A DNA stretch of 64,000 nt from Neisseriales bacterium (GCA_008017155.1 SSGX01000010.1:1-64000); one strand, 5' to 3'. Counted from the stretch's first letter, positions 7,432 to 14,951 are shown. Program-made: numbers and translations. Notes: generated by a model from the letters alone, not told the origin.

Positions 7432-8562
7432 ATGACCACACTTGACATTAAACCCAGTTTGATAACTTGGGCTATTAATAGAGCTGGTTTAGATTTTCAA
7501 GATTTTATCAGTAAGTCACCCAATGTTCAAAAATGGATTAACAGGGAAAAAGCTCCAACAATAAAACAATTAGAAAAATTTTCAGAGCAAACGCATATTC
7601 CGTTCGGATATTTTTTTCTTGATACTCCACCAGAAATGGAACTAACTTTTCCATTTTTTAGGACGCAATCAGGGGCTGGAACACACACAAGCTTGGAAGT
7701 ATTTGACACAGTATGTACAATGCAGCGGCGCCAAGAGTGGTTAAAAGAATATATTTTAACTATAGGTGGTGAGCCATTATCGTTTGTAGGTAAATTCAAA
7801 GATAATTCTGTAGGTATGGTTGTTGAATCTATGAGGGATGTGCTAAATTTGCCAGAAAATTGGGCAATGGAGTTTAGTACATGGCAAAGTGCGTTAGACA
7901 CTTTAACAAAAAAAGTTGAAGATAGCGGAATAATTGTGACTTTTAATGGTGTTGTTGGTAATAATACACGTAGACCAATTAAAGTTGATGAATGTCGCGG
8001 GTTTGTACTTACTGATGAAATTGTGCCATTTATGTTTATAAATAATGCAGACAGCAAATCCGCTCAGATGTTTACAATTGCGCATGAATTGGCGCACATA
8101 TGGATAGGGGAAACTGCTGGATTTGATTTCAGACAATTAATCCCTGCGGATGATGCAATTGAATTATTTTGCGATAAGGTAGCGGCAGAATTTTTAGTTC
8201 CTGAAGGTTTGTTTAATCACTGTTGGGGGAATCCTGGACTTAAAAATAATTTTAATGCACTGTCTAGGCATTTTAAAGTAAGTGAACTGGTTATAGCAAG
8301 AAGAGCATTAGATACAGAAAAAATAAGCAAATCAGAATTTTTTGAATTTTATAATCAATACATAAATAAAGAGCGTGAAACCAAACAATCATCAGGTGGT
8401 GGTGATTTCTATTTAACTACAAGAAAAAGGATTAGCTTAAAATTCGCATCTTACATAAATAGTGCAGTTAAAACTGGTGATATATTACATAGAGACGCAT
8501 ACAAATTAACTGGACTGCGTGGGGATACCTTTTATAAATTTATTTCCGATAATTTTGGATGA
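7432..8562 (+). CDS. Xre-type HTH with ImmA/IrrE zinc-peptidase domain (antitoxin-like)
   Basis: 376 residues. An N-terminal helix-turn-helix region (~1-60: SPNVQKWINREKAPTIKQLEKFSEQTHIP) is followed by an ImmA/IrrE (COG2856) domain with the zinc motif HELAH at about residues 218-222 and a FCDKVAAEFLVPE helix supplying further ligands. This two-domain architecture is known as the antitoxin-like partner of DUF4411 PIN-fold proteins, and exactly such a gene follows 3 bp downstream. It may also act as a protease on a regulator, as ImmA does in ICEBs1. It has its own promoter inside the prophage immunity region, so it behaves as a cargo (moron) unit. The ribosome site is weak. Confidence 0.85.
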   Translation: MTTLDIKPSLITWAINRAGLDFQDFISKSPNVQKWINREKAPTIKQLEKFSEQTHIPFGYFFLDTPPEMELTFPFFRTQSGAGTHTSLEVFDTVCTMQRRQEWLKEYILTIGGEPLSFVGKFKDNSVGMVVESMRDVLNLPENWAMEFSTWQSALDTLTKKVEDSGIIVTFNGVVGNNTRRPIKVDECRGFVLTDEIVPFMFINNADSKSAQMFTIAHELAHIWIGETAGFDFRQLIPADDAIELFCDKVAAEFLVPEGLFNHCWGNPGLKNNFNALSRHFKVSELVIARRALDTEKISKSEFFEFYNQYINKERETKQSSGGGDFYLTTRKRISLKFASYINSAVKTGDILHRDAYKLTGLRGDTFYKFISDNFG

Positions 8563-8565
8563 ATT

Positions 8566-9069
8566 ATGATTTATCTACTAGATGCTAACTTTTTTATACA
8601 GTCCCATCGAGATAACTACCCATTGGATGTTGTGGTTAGCTTTTGGGGTAAATTCAAAGAAATATCAGAAAAAGGAATAGTACTAAGTATTGATAAAATC
8701 TATAATGAACTTAATTCAGACCCCAAAAACCCAGATGCTTTATCCTAATGGTGCACCAATAACCTTCCTAAGGATTTTTTTAAGCCTACGGATGGGGCGA
8801 TGGCGCAATATCAAAACGTAGTGGGTTGGGCACAGAGCAGATCTGGTCACTATACCTCTGCTGCAATTACTGAATTCTTATCTACTACCGAAGCGGATGC
8901 ATTTCTAGTGGCATATGCAATGAAATACCGAGAGGTTAAAATTGTCACAAAAGAATCCAGTAACCCAAACATGAAAAATAGAATTAAACTACCGGAACCA
9001 TGCGATGCATTTGGCATTCAATATTGCAACTTAATCACCATGTTTCGAGAAATTAACGAGAGGTTTTAA
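8566..9069 (+). pseudogene. DUF4411 PIN-like toxin gene interrupted by an in-frame stop
   Basis: Reading one frame from ATG 8566 gives MIYLLDANFFIQSHRDNYPLD, the characteristic start of DUF4411 PIN-like proteins, then a TAA at 8746-8748, and the same frame continues (WCTNNLPKDFF...) through TTEADAFLVAYAM and KIVTKESSN to a stop at 9069. Without the stop the product would be about 167 residues, the expected family length. The second half keeps the acidic PIN-type residues (EADAF). So this is a single nonsense mutation, not two genes. The toxin half is probably inactive, unless the stop is read through or is a sequence error. Confidence 0.8.
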
Positions 9070-9128
9070 CCATTCCCTTCCCACCCATTCCTACATGCAC
9101 CGCACTAGTTTATGTGTTGGGGTGTAAT

Positions 9129-9710
9129 TTAATCCATACTCGTTAGATACACCCCAATGTTCATGACTGTAGTTCCAACCTCTGAAAATAAAAACATTTC
9201 ATCTGATAGTTGATTGTCTTCTTTGGGTAAATTTAACGGTAAATTCATTGATTTTTGAAGTTGAACAAATGATATACAGGTATCAGTGGTATTCAAGCCA
9301 TCCCAATTTAATTCGGTAGTTATTCTTATTGCCACTTCTCTAATTTTTAATTGTTTTATACTTGCAATAGCAATAATCCAGTATCTTATTGCAAGAATTT
9401 GATAGTCTACTGGTTGAATTTTTTTCAATTCTGCTGTTTTTGATTTCTCAATCATTCTGATACCATCTTCCAAGAAATCTATCAAAACCTGATATTCTCT
9501 TTCGGTTATGTTAAGTAAATTTGAATACCAGATATATGGTGGTTCTTTTATAACAGGTATTATTGCTAAATATATCCACATTTTAAGTTTTTTCTTATCT
9601 GTGTCGCTAAGTCTTTCATATATCCAGAGGAATTGATTTTTGTGCATGAGTAGTCTAGAATTGAATAATTTATTATTTAACCATGCAAACATTGTATCTA
9701 TCCTTTTCAA
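9129..9710 (-). CDS. Phage hypothetical protein cotranscribed with repressor
   Basis: 193 residues, largely helical with aromatic-rich segments (YERLSDTDKKKLKMWIYLAIIPVI; YWIIAIASIKQLKIREVAIRI). The hydrophobic stretches are short and may be buried helices rather than membrane spans. It begins 13 bp after the CI-like repressor gene on the same strand, so it is probably made in the lysogen. Genes in this position often give superinfection exclusion or defence, but no family is recognised. Confidence 0.6.
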   Translation of the reverse strand: MKRIDTMFAWLNNKLFNSRLLMHKNQFLWIYERLSDTDKKKLKMWIYLAIIPVIKEPPYIWYSNLLNITEREYQVLIDFLEDGIRMIEKSKTAELKKIQPVDYQILAIRYWIIAIASIKQLKIREVAIRITTELNWDGLNTTDTCISFVQLQKSMNLPLNLPKEDNQLSDEMFLFSEVGTTVMNIGVYLTSMD

Positions 9711-9723
9711 CTATTTAATAATT

Positions 9724-10407
9724 TTAATCAACTGGACGACCTAAACTATAAATAACTCTTCCAATGATTCTAACAGTGGTAGGCATTTCGTTTAGGCTTT
9801 TATCAAATTCGCGATGCGCGCTATTGTCTGATTGCCATTTATACCCGTCAGGTGTCATTCTTAAGCGTTTTACCCATAAATGATTTTTGGTGGTAAGAGC
9901 GAATACTTTATTATCCATCTTATCTTTTACGGATGTGTCGATTACAACCCTGCCGCCACCGCGTAAGGTCGGCTCCATACTATCGCCAATCACTGTAATT
10001 ATTGCCAAGTTTTCCTCTCTAACTCTAAAGTCAGATAAGAACTTCTCATCAAATATCTCATAACCTACAACGTTATCCGGGGTAATTACCTCTATACCGT
10101 TACCCATTGATGCTTTTGCTTCGTACTGATATATTTTAAATTTATTTTGTGGCAGTGCTACATCATCTTTTGACTCTTCAATTTTATCAAGATAACCAGT
10201 TGGTAAATCCAAATTTAATTCAATTGCTCTAGCTTTTTTTTCTGAAATTTTTCTGGTTTTATTTAGATATAAGTACACCTCAGTCGGTTTCTTGTCGTCG
10301 GGTAAGTTTAGAGCTTCTCTAGCAAAATTAGTTGCGTTTCCTCCAAATTTATCATCTATGATTTTTTGTAGGTTTTTTACCCTTACTTCTGAAATTAAGT
10401 TAATCAT
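9724..10407 (-). CDS. CI/LexA-type prophage repressor (S24 peptidase domain)
   Basis: 227 residues. The N-terminal ~75 form the DNA-binding part (KPTEVYLYLNKTRKISEKKARAIELNLDLPTGYLD). Residues ~95-225 are a LexA/S24 domain with GDSMEPTLRGGG (nucleophile Ser143) and LWVKRL (Lys180), the Ser-Lys dyad for self-cleavage. At the usual Ala-Gly or Cys-Gly cleavage site the sequence is KASMGNG, so the canonical pair is absent. Two copies of the 18-bp operator lie at and just upstream of its start codon and two more at the leftward promoter. It should maintain lysogeny and repress both early promoters. Confidence 0.9.
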   Translation of the reverse strand: MINLISEVRVKNLQKIIDDKFGGNATNFAREALNLPDDKKPTEVYLYLNKTRKISEKKARAIELNLDLPTGYLDKIEESKDDVALPQNKFKIYQYEAKASMGNGIEVITPDNVVGYEIFDEKFLSDFRVREENLAIITVIGDSMEPTLRGGGRVVIDTSVKDKMDNKVFALTTKNHLWVKRLRMTPDGYKWQSDNSAHREFDKSLNEMPTTVRIIGRVIYSLGRPVD

Positions 10408-10424
10408 AATACAAAAATGAAATA
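10407..10424. promoter_or_regulatory. Repressor operator, right copy 1
   Basis: TAATACA-AAAA-TGAAATA matches 12 of 14 half-site bases of TATTACA-N4-TGTAATA. It overlaps the repressor start codon and leader, well placed for autoregulation. Confidence 0.7.
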
Positions 10425-10429
10425 AAGTA

Positions 10430-10447
10430 TATTACAGTAATGTAATA
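10430..10447. promoter_or_regulatory. Repressor operator, right copy 2
   Basis: TATTACA-GTAA-TGTAATA is a perfect 14/14 half-site match and the best copy. It covers the -35 of the rightward promoter and, on the other strand, part of the likely -10 (TATACT) of the repressor promoter. Centre spacing to copy 1 is 23 bp. Confidence 0.85.
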
Positions 10448-10460
10448 AATGTGTTATAAT
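10432..10460 (+). promoter_or_regulatory. Rightward early promoter (pR-like)
   Basis: -35 TTACAG (10432-10437), exactly 17 bp, then -10 TATAAT (10455-10460). The repressor operator covers the -35. It should transcribe the 40-aa ORF, the structured leader and the replication genes. Confidence 0.75.
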
Positions 10461-10491
10461 CACGTTACCAGTATATTTTTAGGTAACGACC

Positions 10492-10614
10492 ATGTTTAAG
10501 GGTGTAATGCAAAAATATCAACAATACAAGATAAGAAAACTGCTTGCAAAGATATTGTCTGCATCCCCGGTTATTCAGCAAGGCTGTAATGGCTGCTTAC
10601 GTAAGAATAAGTAA
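10492..10614 (+). CDS. Small basic protein, 40 aa, in the cro position
   Basis: First ORF after the rightward early promoter. It begins MFKGVMQKYQQYKIRKLLAK and ends QQGCNGCLRKNK, so it is basic with a CNGC pair. It is too short for a normal Cro HTH fold and I recognise no family. An AGGTAA element precedes the ATG. The position (first gene of pR) is the main reason to think it is real, and it could be a regulator or antitermination peptide. Confidence 0.5.
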   Translation: MFKGVMQKYQQYKIRKLLAKILSASPVIQQGCNGCLRKNK

Positions 10615-10640
10615 GCGCAAATCTTTCTTTTGTTGGGTCA

Positions 10641-10721
10641 TTAATGTCTGGAATTTTCTGTGTACGAGTCAAATTTAAAAGAATTGACAATATCGTCTTG
10701 TATGGTTTTGCTTAATACCAT
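10641..10721 (-). CDS. Possible 26-aa ORF opposite the pR leader
   Basis: Minus-strand ORF MVLSKTIQDDIVNSFKFDSY... with an AGGAT element about 8 nt upstream of the ATG. It is short, unrecognised and antisense to the rightward transcript. It is listed only because the ribosome site is reasonable. Confidence 0.25.
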   Translation of the reverse strand: MVLSKTIQDDIVNSFKFDSYTENSRH

Positions 10722-10751
10722 GTTTTTAATCCTAATAATAAATTAACCTCA

Positions 10752-10986
10752 ACCTCATGAGGTAGCAAAAAGCCGCGAGGCTCTTAGCACAAGTAGCCTA
10801 ATGTCTTCAACTTGCAGGACGAGAACATTAGGCTGGTCACAACACTCAGATAATCGGAGTATTGATAATTTCATTATACCATAATTTTTTTATTGATGCT
10901 CTAAGAATTTAAACAGTCATATTCTCCGATGCGGGTAAGCCGGCCAGCGACCCCGCAAATCTTTTCGGGGGTATGAATTAATCGGA
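10752..10986 (+). promoter_or_regulatory. Structured RNA leader upstream of the replication initiator
   Basis: The leader holds several strong inverted repeats: AGCC-GCGA-GGCT (10771-10782, a GNRA-type tetraloop), a perfect 10-bp stem AGCCTAATGT (10795-10804) with ACATTAGGCT (10825-10834), and a closing pair CTCCGAT (10922-10928) with ATCGGAG (10980-10986) enclosing GCGGG...CCCGC and CCCCG...CGGGG. The last arm contains the GGAG ribosome site of the initiator gene, so folding would hide it. A second AATCGGAG copy lies near 10851. No known riboswitch class is recognised. Confidence 0.6.
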
Positions 10987-10992
10987 GCAATT

Positions 10993-11808
10993 ATGATCTC
11001 AAAAAATCAAGTCAAAAAAGACTTTTCAATTATTCCCAACAAACTTATAAATGATGAATCATTATCTTGTGAAGCTAAGATGATCTACATATACGTAGCA
11101 TCTAAACCCGAAATATGGATAGTTAATCAAGAAGAGATAATGAAAAAAATCAACATAAAATCTCGCACTTCTATGGCTAAATATGCAAAAGAACTTGAAG
11201 ATTCTGGCTGGATTTCTCGCTCTAAAAATATGTCAGGAAGTTACGATTATACTCTTCACTCAACAAAACAGGTAGCCTCTAAAGCAGAAAAAGCAACGCC
11301 TATTAGTCCAAAAAATGAACCTGATTGTCCAGAAAATGAACGTCCAAATAATGAACATAGGTGTCCAAAATTTGAACACGATTGTCCAAAAAATGAACAT
11401 GACCCATGTCCAAATTTTAGCACATGCCAAAAAATGGACACTATTAATACTGATATAAGCTTAATAGAAATAGACTATAAAAAGAGTAATACTAATGTTA
11501 TAGTTAGTAGTTGGTTATCTCTCTACAAAGAACAAAACCTACCACAAAATGACAACCTAATCCAGATGGTCGGATTATTGGCAACTAGTTCAGGTTTTGC
11601 AGAAAAAACGGCAAATGAGATTCGTGCAACTCTCGTTAAGATTCGGTTGAACTTAACTCAATTCACAATTGATGAGGTAATACACTCTATTCTGTACACA
11701 TCTGAACGAGGACTTAACTACTTAGCTACTCCAAGACGTTTAACTAATCAACCAAGTGGTAATCCATTAAAAAATTGCAACTCGCAAGATTTTTCAAGGG
11801 CTTACTAA
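10993..11808 (+). CDS. Phage replication initiator with internal iterons (lambda O-like)
   Basis: 271 residues. The N-terminal ~95 form a winged-helix domain of the HTH_36/replisome-organizer type (KLINDESLSCEAKMIYIYVASKP, then RTSMAKYAKELEDSGWISRS). The middle (~105-150) is a short repeat (PKNE, PENE, PNNE, PKFE, PKNE, PNFS) that exists because the DNA there carries iterons. The C terminus (~165-260) is helical and may bind the helicase loader. It is followed by a DnaC-like ATPase with a one-base overlap. Initiator binding to iterons within its own gene is the lambda O/ori arrangement. The GGAG ribosome site lies in the leader stem. Confidence 0.8.
   Translation: MISKNQVKKDFSIIPNKLINDESLSCEAKMIYIYVASKPEIWIVNQEEIMKKINIKSRTSMAKYAKELEDSGWISRSKNMSGSYDYTLHSTKQVASKAEKATPISPKNEPDCPENERPNNEHRCPKFEHDCPKNEHDPCPNFSTCQKMDTINTDISLIEIDYKKSNTNVIVSSWLSLYKEQNLPQNDNLIQMVGLLATSSGFAEKTANEIRATLVKIRLNLTQFTIDEVIHSILYTSERGLNYLATPRRLTNQPSGNPLKNCNSQDFSRAY
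11305..11439 (+). repeat. Iteron array, probable phage origin of replication
   Basis: Five near-identical 16-mers of the form TGTCCAAAAAATGAAC start at 11305, 11326, 11341, 11362 and 11383, with two degenerate copies at 11407 and 11424. Each is an imperfect dyad, GTCCA-N6-TGAAC. Typical spacing is 21 bp (two helical turns). The array is AT-rich and lies inside the initiator gene, as in lambda. Confidence 0.75.
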
Positions 11809-12533
11809 TGGCTGAAAATCAATACAAGCGTGGTGATGGTTTCAAAATGATTGAGTCTTACATTGAGTACTTGCGAAATAATCCGATGCAACCCAGTAAA
11901 TACGAAACGCATTGTCAAAAACATGGTGATTATGTTGAGGCTGATCACACTGGTTTATGTGTTAAATGCGGACGCGAAGAAAGAGAAGCCAGAAAAGATC
12001 AGGAGCGTATAGCAAAAAAAATAAATTGGCTTAATGAGGCTGGTATTGGCAAGCGCTATCATGATGCAAGCTTTGATTCGTTGCATCAATCGCAGGTTGA
12101 GGTGGCATCAAAATTACAGGCTTACCAGTTTGATAAAAACATCATGTTAATCGGTAAAACTGGTGTAGGTAAAACCTATCTTGCAATGGCATTAATAAAC
12201 AGCGTCATTGAAAAAATGACATGTAATTTCGTCAAATTTTATAAGTTGCCACACATCCAAATTCGCGAGCCAGACACTTTTAAAAAACTTCTCAATTGTC
12301 AGTTTTTGGTAATTGATGAGTTTGGAGTTGCAGGAAGTGATTACAAGGATACAGTTCTTTATGAGATTTTTGATTATCGATATGAAAATTGTTTGCCGAC
12401 TATGATGATTAGCAACTATTCTGCTGAAGAATTAAAGTCTAGACTTAGCGACGCTTTACAGTCTAGGATTAAGAGCGGATACTTATCTCTGGTCCTGCAT
12501 GGTGAAGATTATCGTGTAAAGGGCGTAGCATGA
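11808..12533 (+). CDS. DnaC-like helicase-loader AAA+ ATPase
   Basis: 241 residues from ATG 11808, which overlaps the initiator stop (TAATG). The longer upstream frame is ignored because it lies inside the previous gene. A zinc-finger-like pair CQKH/CVKC spans ~35-63. Walker A GKTGVGKT is at ~116-123, Walker B FLVIDEFG follows, and SNYSAEELKSRLSDALQSRI gives sensor I and the arginine-finger region. The role is loading host DnaB helicase at the iteron-bound origin. It ends 4 bp inside rusA. Confidence 0.88.
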   Translation: MAENQYKRGDGFKMIESYIEYLRNNPMQPSKYETHCQKHGDYVEADHTGLCVKCGREEREARKDQERIAKKINWLNEAGIGKRYHDASFDSLHQSQVEVASKLQAYQFDKNIMLIGKTGVGKTYLAMALINSVIEKMTCNFVKFYKLPHIQIREPDTFKKLLNCQFLVIDEFGVAGSDYKDTVLYEIFDYRYENCLPTMMISNYSAEELKSRLSDALQSRIKSGYLSLVLHGEDYRVKGVA

Positions 12534-12913
12534 TCAAATTCACTATCCAGTTAAACCCGGTAACAAAAAAGAACCATTCACAGATCATATTCCGTAATGG
12601 TAAACCAAGGTTAATACCATCAAAACAATACTTGCAGTACGAAAAAGATGCTGGCTGGTTTGTTAATGGCAATAAAGCCCCAGCTGGTCGATTGAATATC
12701 AAAGCTATCTATCACATGGCAAAGCAAACAAAAGTTGACATAACTAATCTGCACAGTGCATTGCATGACGTTTTAGTTAAGTTTGGGGTTATTCAGGATG
12801 ATAGCTGGCAATACGTTGGTGGCACAGATGGTAGTAGGGTAATGTTTGACCCGGTTAATCCAAGAACTGAGGTAACAATAACTGTTATGCCTGATGAGGT
12901 GCAAAATGATTGA
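12530..12913 (+). CDS. rusA: RusA-type Holliday junction resolvase
   Basis: 127 residues, the normal RusA length. It starts MIKFTIQLNPVTKKNHSQI and has the acidic catalytic region VDITNLHSALHDVLVKFGVIQDD (residues ~70-95) with the conserved aspartates of the family, then a closing beta strand TEVTITVMP. It cuts four-way junctions, resolving phage recombination intermediates before packaging. It overlaps the DnaC-like gene by 4 bp. Confidence 0.9.
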   Translation: MIKFTIQLNPVTKKNHSQIIFRNGKPRLIPSKQYLQYEKDAGWFVNGNKAPAGRLNIKAIYHMAKQTKVDITNLHSALHDVLVKFGVIQDDSWQYVGGTDGSRVMFDPVNPRTEVTITVMPDEVQND

Positions 12914-13028
12914 TCTGATCAAAGTTAATTATGTGATTACTGTTGCAGCTATCTATCATGTTCAGTTTTGGGGTGGCTTGTGGCTTAATGTTATCAAAGG
13001 TTATCAAAATGGCAGCCAAGAGGTCTAA
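12906..13028 (+). CDS. Small hydrophobic ORF, 40 aa
   Basis: Starts MIDLIKVNYVITVAAIYHVQ with a GAGG ribosome site 6 nt before the ATG. It overlaps the end of rusA by 8 bp and the start of the small terminase gene by 20 bp. One short hydrophobic segment is visible. Translational coupling with its neighbours supports it, but the function is unknown. Confidence 0.45.
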   Translation: MIDLIKVNYVITVAAIYHVQFWGGLWLNVIKGYQNGSQEV

Positions 13029-13449
13029 AGCTCTAATAGATCGCATTCTGAAAAGCATCACTATTGATTGCTTAAGTTTGCGTAAAGCCTGCGAAAAAGA
13101 AAAGATCACCCATGGGGCATTTTTGTTGTGGTGTAATCAAGACAAAGAGCTGGCTAACCATTACGCGCGCGCGAGGGACATCAGGGCTGATATTCTTGCC
13201 GAAGAAATTTTAGAGATTGCAGACGATAAAGAGCATGACACGGTTATTGATGACAACGGCAATGAGAAACCTAACACTGAATGGATTACACGCAGTAAGT
13301 TACGAGTTGACGCACGAAAATGGTTAATGGCTAAAATGCAGCCAAAGAAATACGGCGACAAAATTGAGGTCGATAATCAGGGTGAGGTGGGCTTGACGGT
13401 CAAAGTAATTAATTTTGCCAAAAAAGATGATGAGGATAAAAATGAGTGA
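13009..13449 (+). CDS. Terminase small subunit
   Basis: 146 residues from ATG 13009, chosen because the longer TTG start at 12943 adds an odd hydrophobic N-terminus and overlaps another ORF. The N-terminal HTH (ALIDRILKSITIDCLSLRKACEKEKI, then GAFLLWCNQD) recognises pac/cos DNA. The centre ARADILAEEILEIADD and SKLRVDARKWLMAKMQPKKYG are the hallmark of one common phage small-terminase family. It directs the large subunit to phage DNA during packaging. Confidence 0.85.
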   Translation: MAAKRSKALIDRILKSITIDCLSLRKACEKEKITHGAFLLWCNQDKELANHYARARDIRADILAEEILEIADDKEHDTVIDDNGNEKPNTEWITRSKLRVDARKWLMAKMQPKKYGDKIEVDNQGEVGLTVKVINFAKKDDEDKNE

Positions 13450-13522
13450 CTGGGGAATACTGCTATTTTTGGTAGCTTATATTGCGTTTATCAAGATTGT
13501 TTTTAGGGTTAAAAAGAAGTAA
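13442..13522 (+). CDS. Small single-span membrane peptide, 26 aa
   Basis: MSDWGILLFLVAYIAFIKIV plus a basic tail: one transmembrane helix with positive C-terminus. It overlaps the small terminase stop by 8 bp. A virion or holin-accessory role cannot be judged. Confidence 0.45.
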   Translation: MSDWGILLFLVAYIAFIKIVFRVKKK

Positions 13523-13558
13523 CTATTATGGCGGTAATAGTGAATTTTTGAGATAAAA

Positions 13559-14845
13559 ATGGAAATTACGATACCAAATAATTGGACACCGCGCGATTAT
13601 CAGATGCCACTTTGGGGATACTTGGAGAATGGCGGTAGGCGGGCTGTTGTCGTTTGGCATCGTAGAGCTGGCAAAGATTCGCTTTCACTTAATTTTACTG
13701 CAACACAAGCTTTACAGCGTGTAGGTGTTTATTGGCACATGGCGCCAACACAAAAACAAGTACGTAAGATTGTTTGGGATAATATTGACGGCAAAGGTCG
13801 CCGGATAATTAATCAAGTATTTCCACCAGAAATACGGAAGTCATCAAACTCACAAGAGATGAAAATAGAGCTGCTCAACGGTTCAATATGGCAGTGTGTT
13901 GGTTCTGATAACTACGATAGTTTGGTCGGTGCTAATCCGGTTGGCGTAGTGTTTTCTGAGTACTCGATTGCTGATCCGAAAGCTTGGGACTATATTCGTC
14001 CGATATTGGCAGAGAACGGTGGCTGGGCTTTGTTCATTTACACTCCTCGTGGTCGCAATCATGGTGCGCGTATCTTTGATATGGCAAAACAAAACTCTGG
14101 CTGGTTTGCTCAATTACTCACAGTTGATGATACAAAAGCCATATCTCTTGATGCGATTGATGAAGAACGCAAAGCAGGTATGGATGATGATCAGATTAAT
14201 CAAGAGTTTTATTGTAGTTTTGATAGCGCTTTGCCCGGGGCGTATTACGGTAAATTACTGGTACTGGCAGATAAAGAAAAACGTATAGGTAAAGTTCCAA
14301 ATGAGCCAATGGTTCCGGTTATTACTGCTTGGGATTTAGGGATTGGTGATAGCACTGCTATATGGTTTTGTCAGCAAGTTGGCAAAGAGATTAGGATTAT
14401 TGACTACTACGAAAATAGCGGAGTGGGACTAGATCATTACTGCAAAGCGTTAGCAGAAAAACCATACACTTATTACGAGCATCTATTACCTCATGATGCA
14501 AATGTATCTGAACTTGGGACAGGTAAACGCAGAATTGATACACTGCGAGATATGGGGCTTAGCAAGACCCGAGTATTACCACAAATGTCCGTTGATGATG
14601 GTATTCATGCGGCTAGGATGATGTTGCCTAAATGCTGGTTTGATGAGGTTAAGTGCGGTCGTGGTTTGGATGCATTACGAAACTATCAGAAAGAATATGA
14701 TGATAAGTTACAGACATTTAAAGACAGACCATTACACGACTGGTCGTCTCATGCAGCTGATGCATTCAGATATTTAGCCGTGGGAATTAAACCAATACGT
14801 GAACGTCGTGCTCCGGCTACATATGACACCAGTCTATCATTGTAA
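13559..14845 (+). CDS. Terminase large subunit (ATPase-nuclease)
   Basis: 428 residues. The packaging ATPase has Walker A VVWHRRAGKDSL (RRAGKD at 35-40), a Walker B-like segment VVFSEYS (~130-136, with Glu as the catalytic carboxylate) and the coupling motif IYTPRGRNH. The C-terminal RNase H-fold nuclease begins with ITAWDLGIGDSTAI and ends with HDWSSHAADAFRYLA, giving the metal-binding aspartates. It translocates DNA into the prohead and cuts it. The size and motifs fit podoviral TerL of the BPP-1/Terminase_6 type. Confidence 0.92.
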   Translation: MEITIPNNWTPRDYQMPLWGYLENGGRRAVVVWHRRAGKDSLSLNFTATQALQRVGVYWHMAPTQKQVRKIVWDNIDGKGRRIINQVFPPEIRKSSNSQEMKIELLNGSIWQCVGSDNYDSLVGANPVGVVFSEYSIADPKAWDYIRPILAENGGWALFIYTPRGRNHGARIFDMAKQNSGWFAQLLTVDDTKAISLDAIDEERKAGMDDDQINQEFYCSFDSALPGAYYGKLLVLADKEKRIGKVPNEPMVPVITAWDLGIGDSTAIWFCQQVGKEIRIIDYYENSGVGLDHYCKALAEKPYTYYEHLLPHDANVSELGTGKRRIDTLRDMGLSKTRVLPQMSVDDGIHAARMMLPKCWFDEVKCGRGLDALRNYQKEYDDKLQTFKDRPLHDWSSHAADAFRYLAVGIKPIRERRAPATYDTSLSL

Positions 14846-14869
14846 TAAACTATTAAAGTAAATTAAATA

Positions 14870-14902
14870 ATAGTTGCAAACTATTAAAATTGATGCTACA
14901 AT
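14870..14902 (+). promoter_or_regulatory. Late promoter 1 with dyad
   Basis: -35 TTGCAA (14874-14879), 17 bp, extended -10 TGC-TACAAT (14897-14902). The -35 sits inside the dyad ATAGTT-GCA-AACTAT (14870-14884). The same dyad with another 3-bp centre occurs at the tail-fibre promoter. It probably starts the head/tail structural operon. Confidence 0.65.
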
Positions 14903-14951
14903 AGCAAATATCTAATCAGACGTTGTGATAACGGCTTTAAAGGATTTCAAT

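Noticed and set aside
8800..9069. Independent 89-aa gene downstream of the DUF4411 start
   Set aside because: It is in the same frame as the upstream half and completes the same family, so it is the second part of one interrupted gene.
12943..13449. Longer TTG-start form of the small terminase
   Set aside because: The extra 22 residues are hydrophobic and unlike the family, and they overlap another ORF with a better ribosome site.
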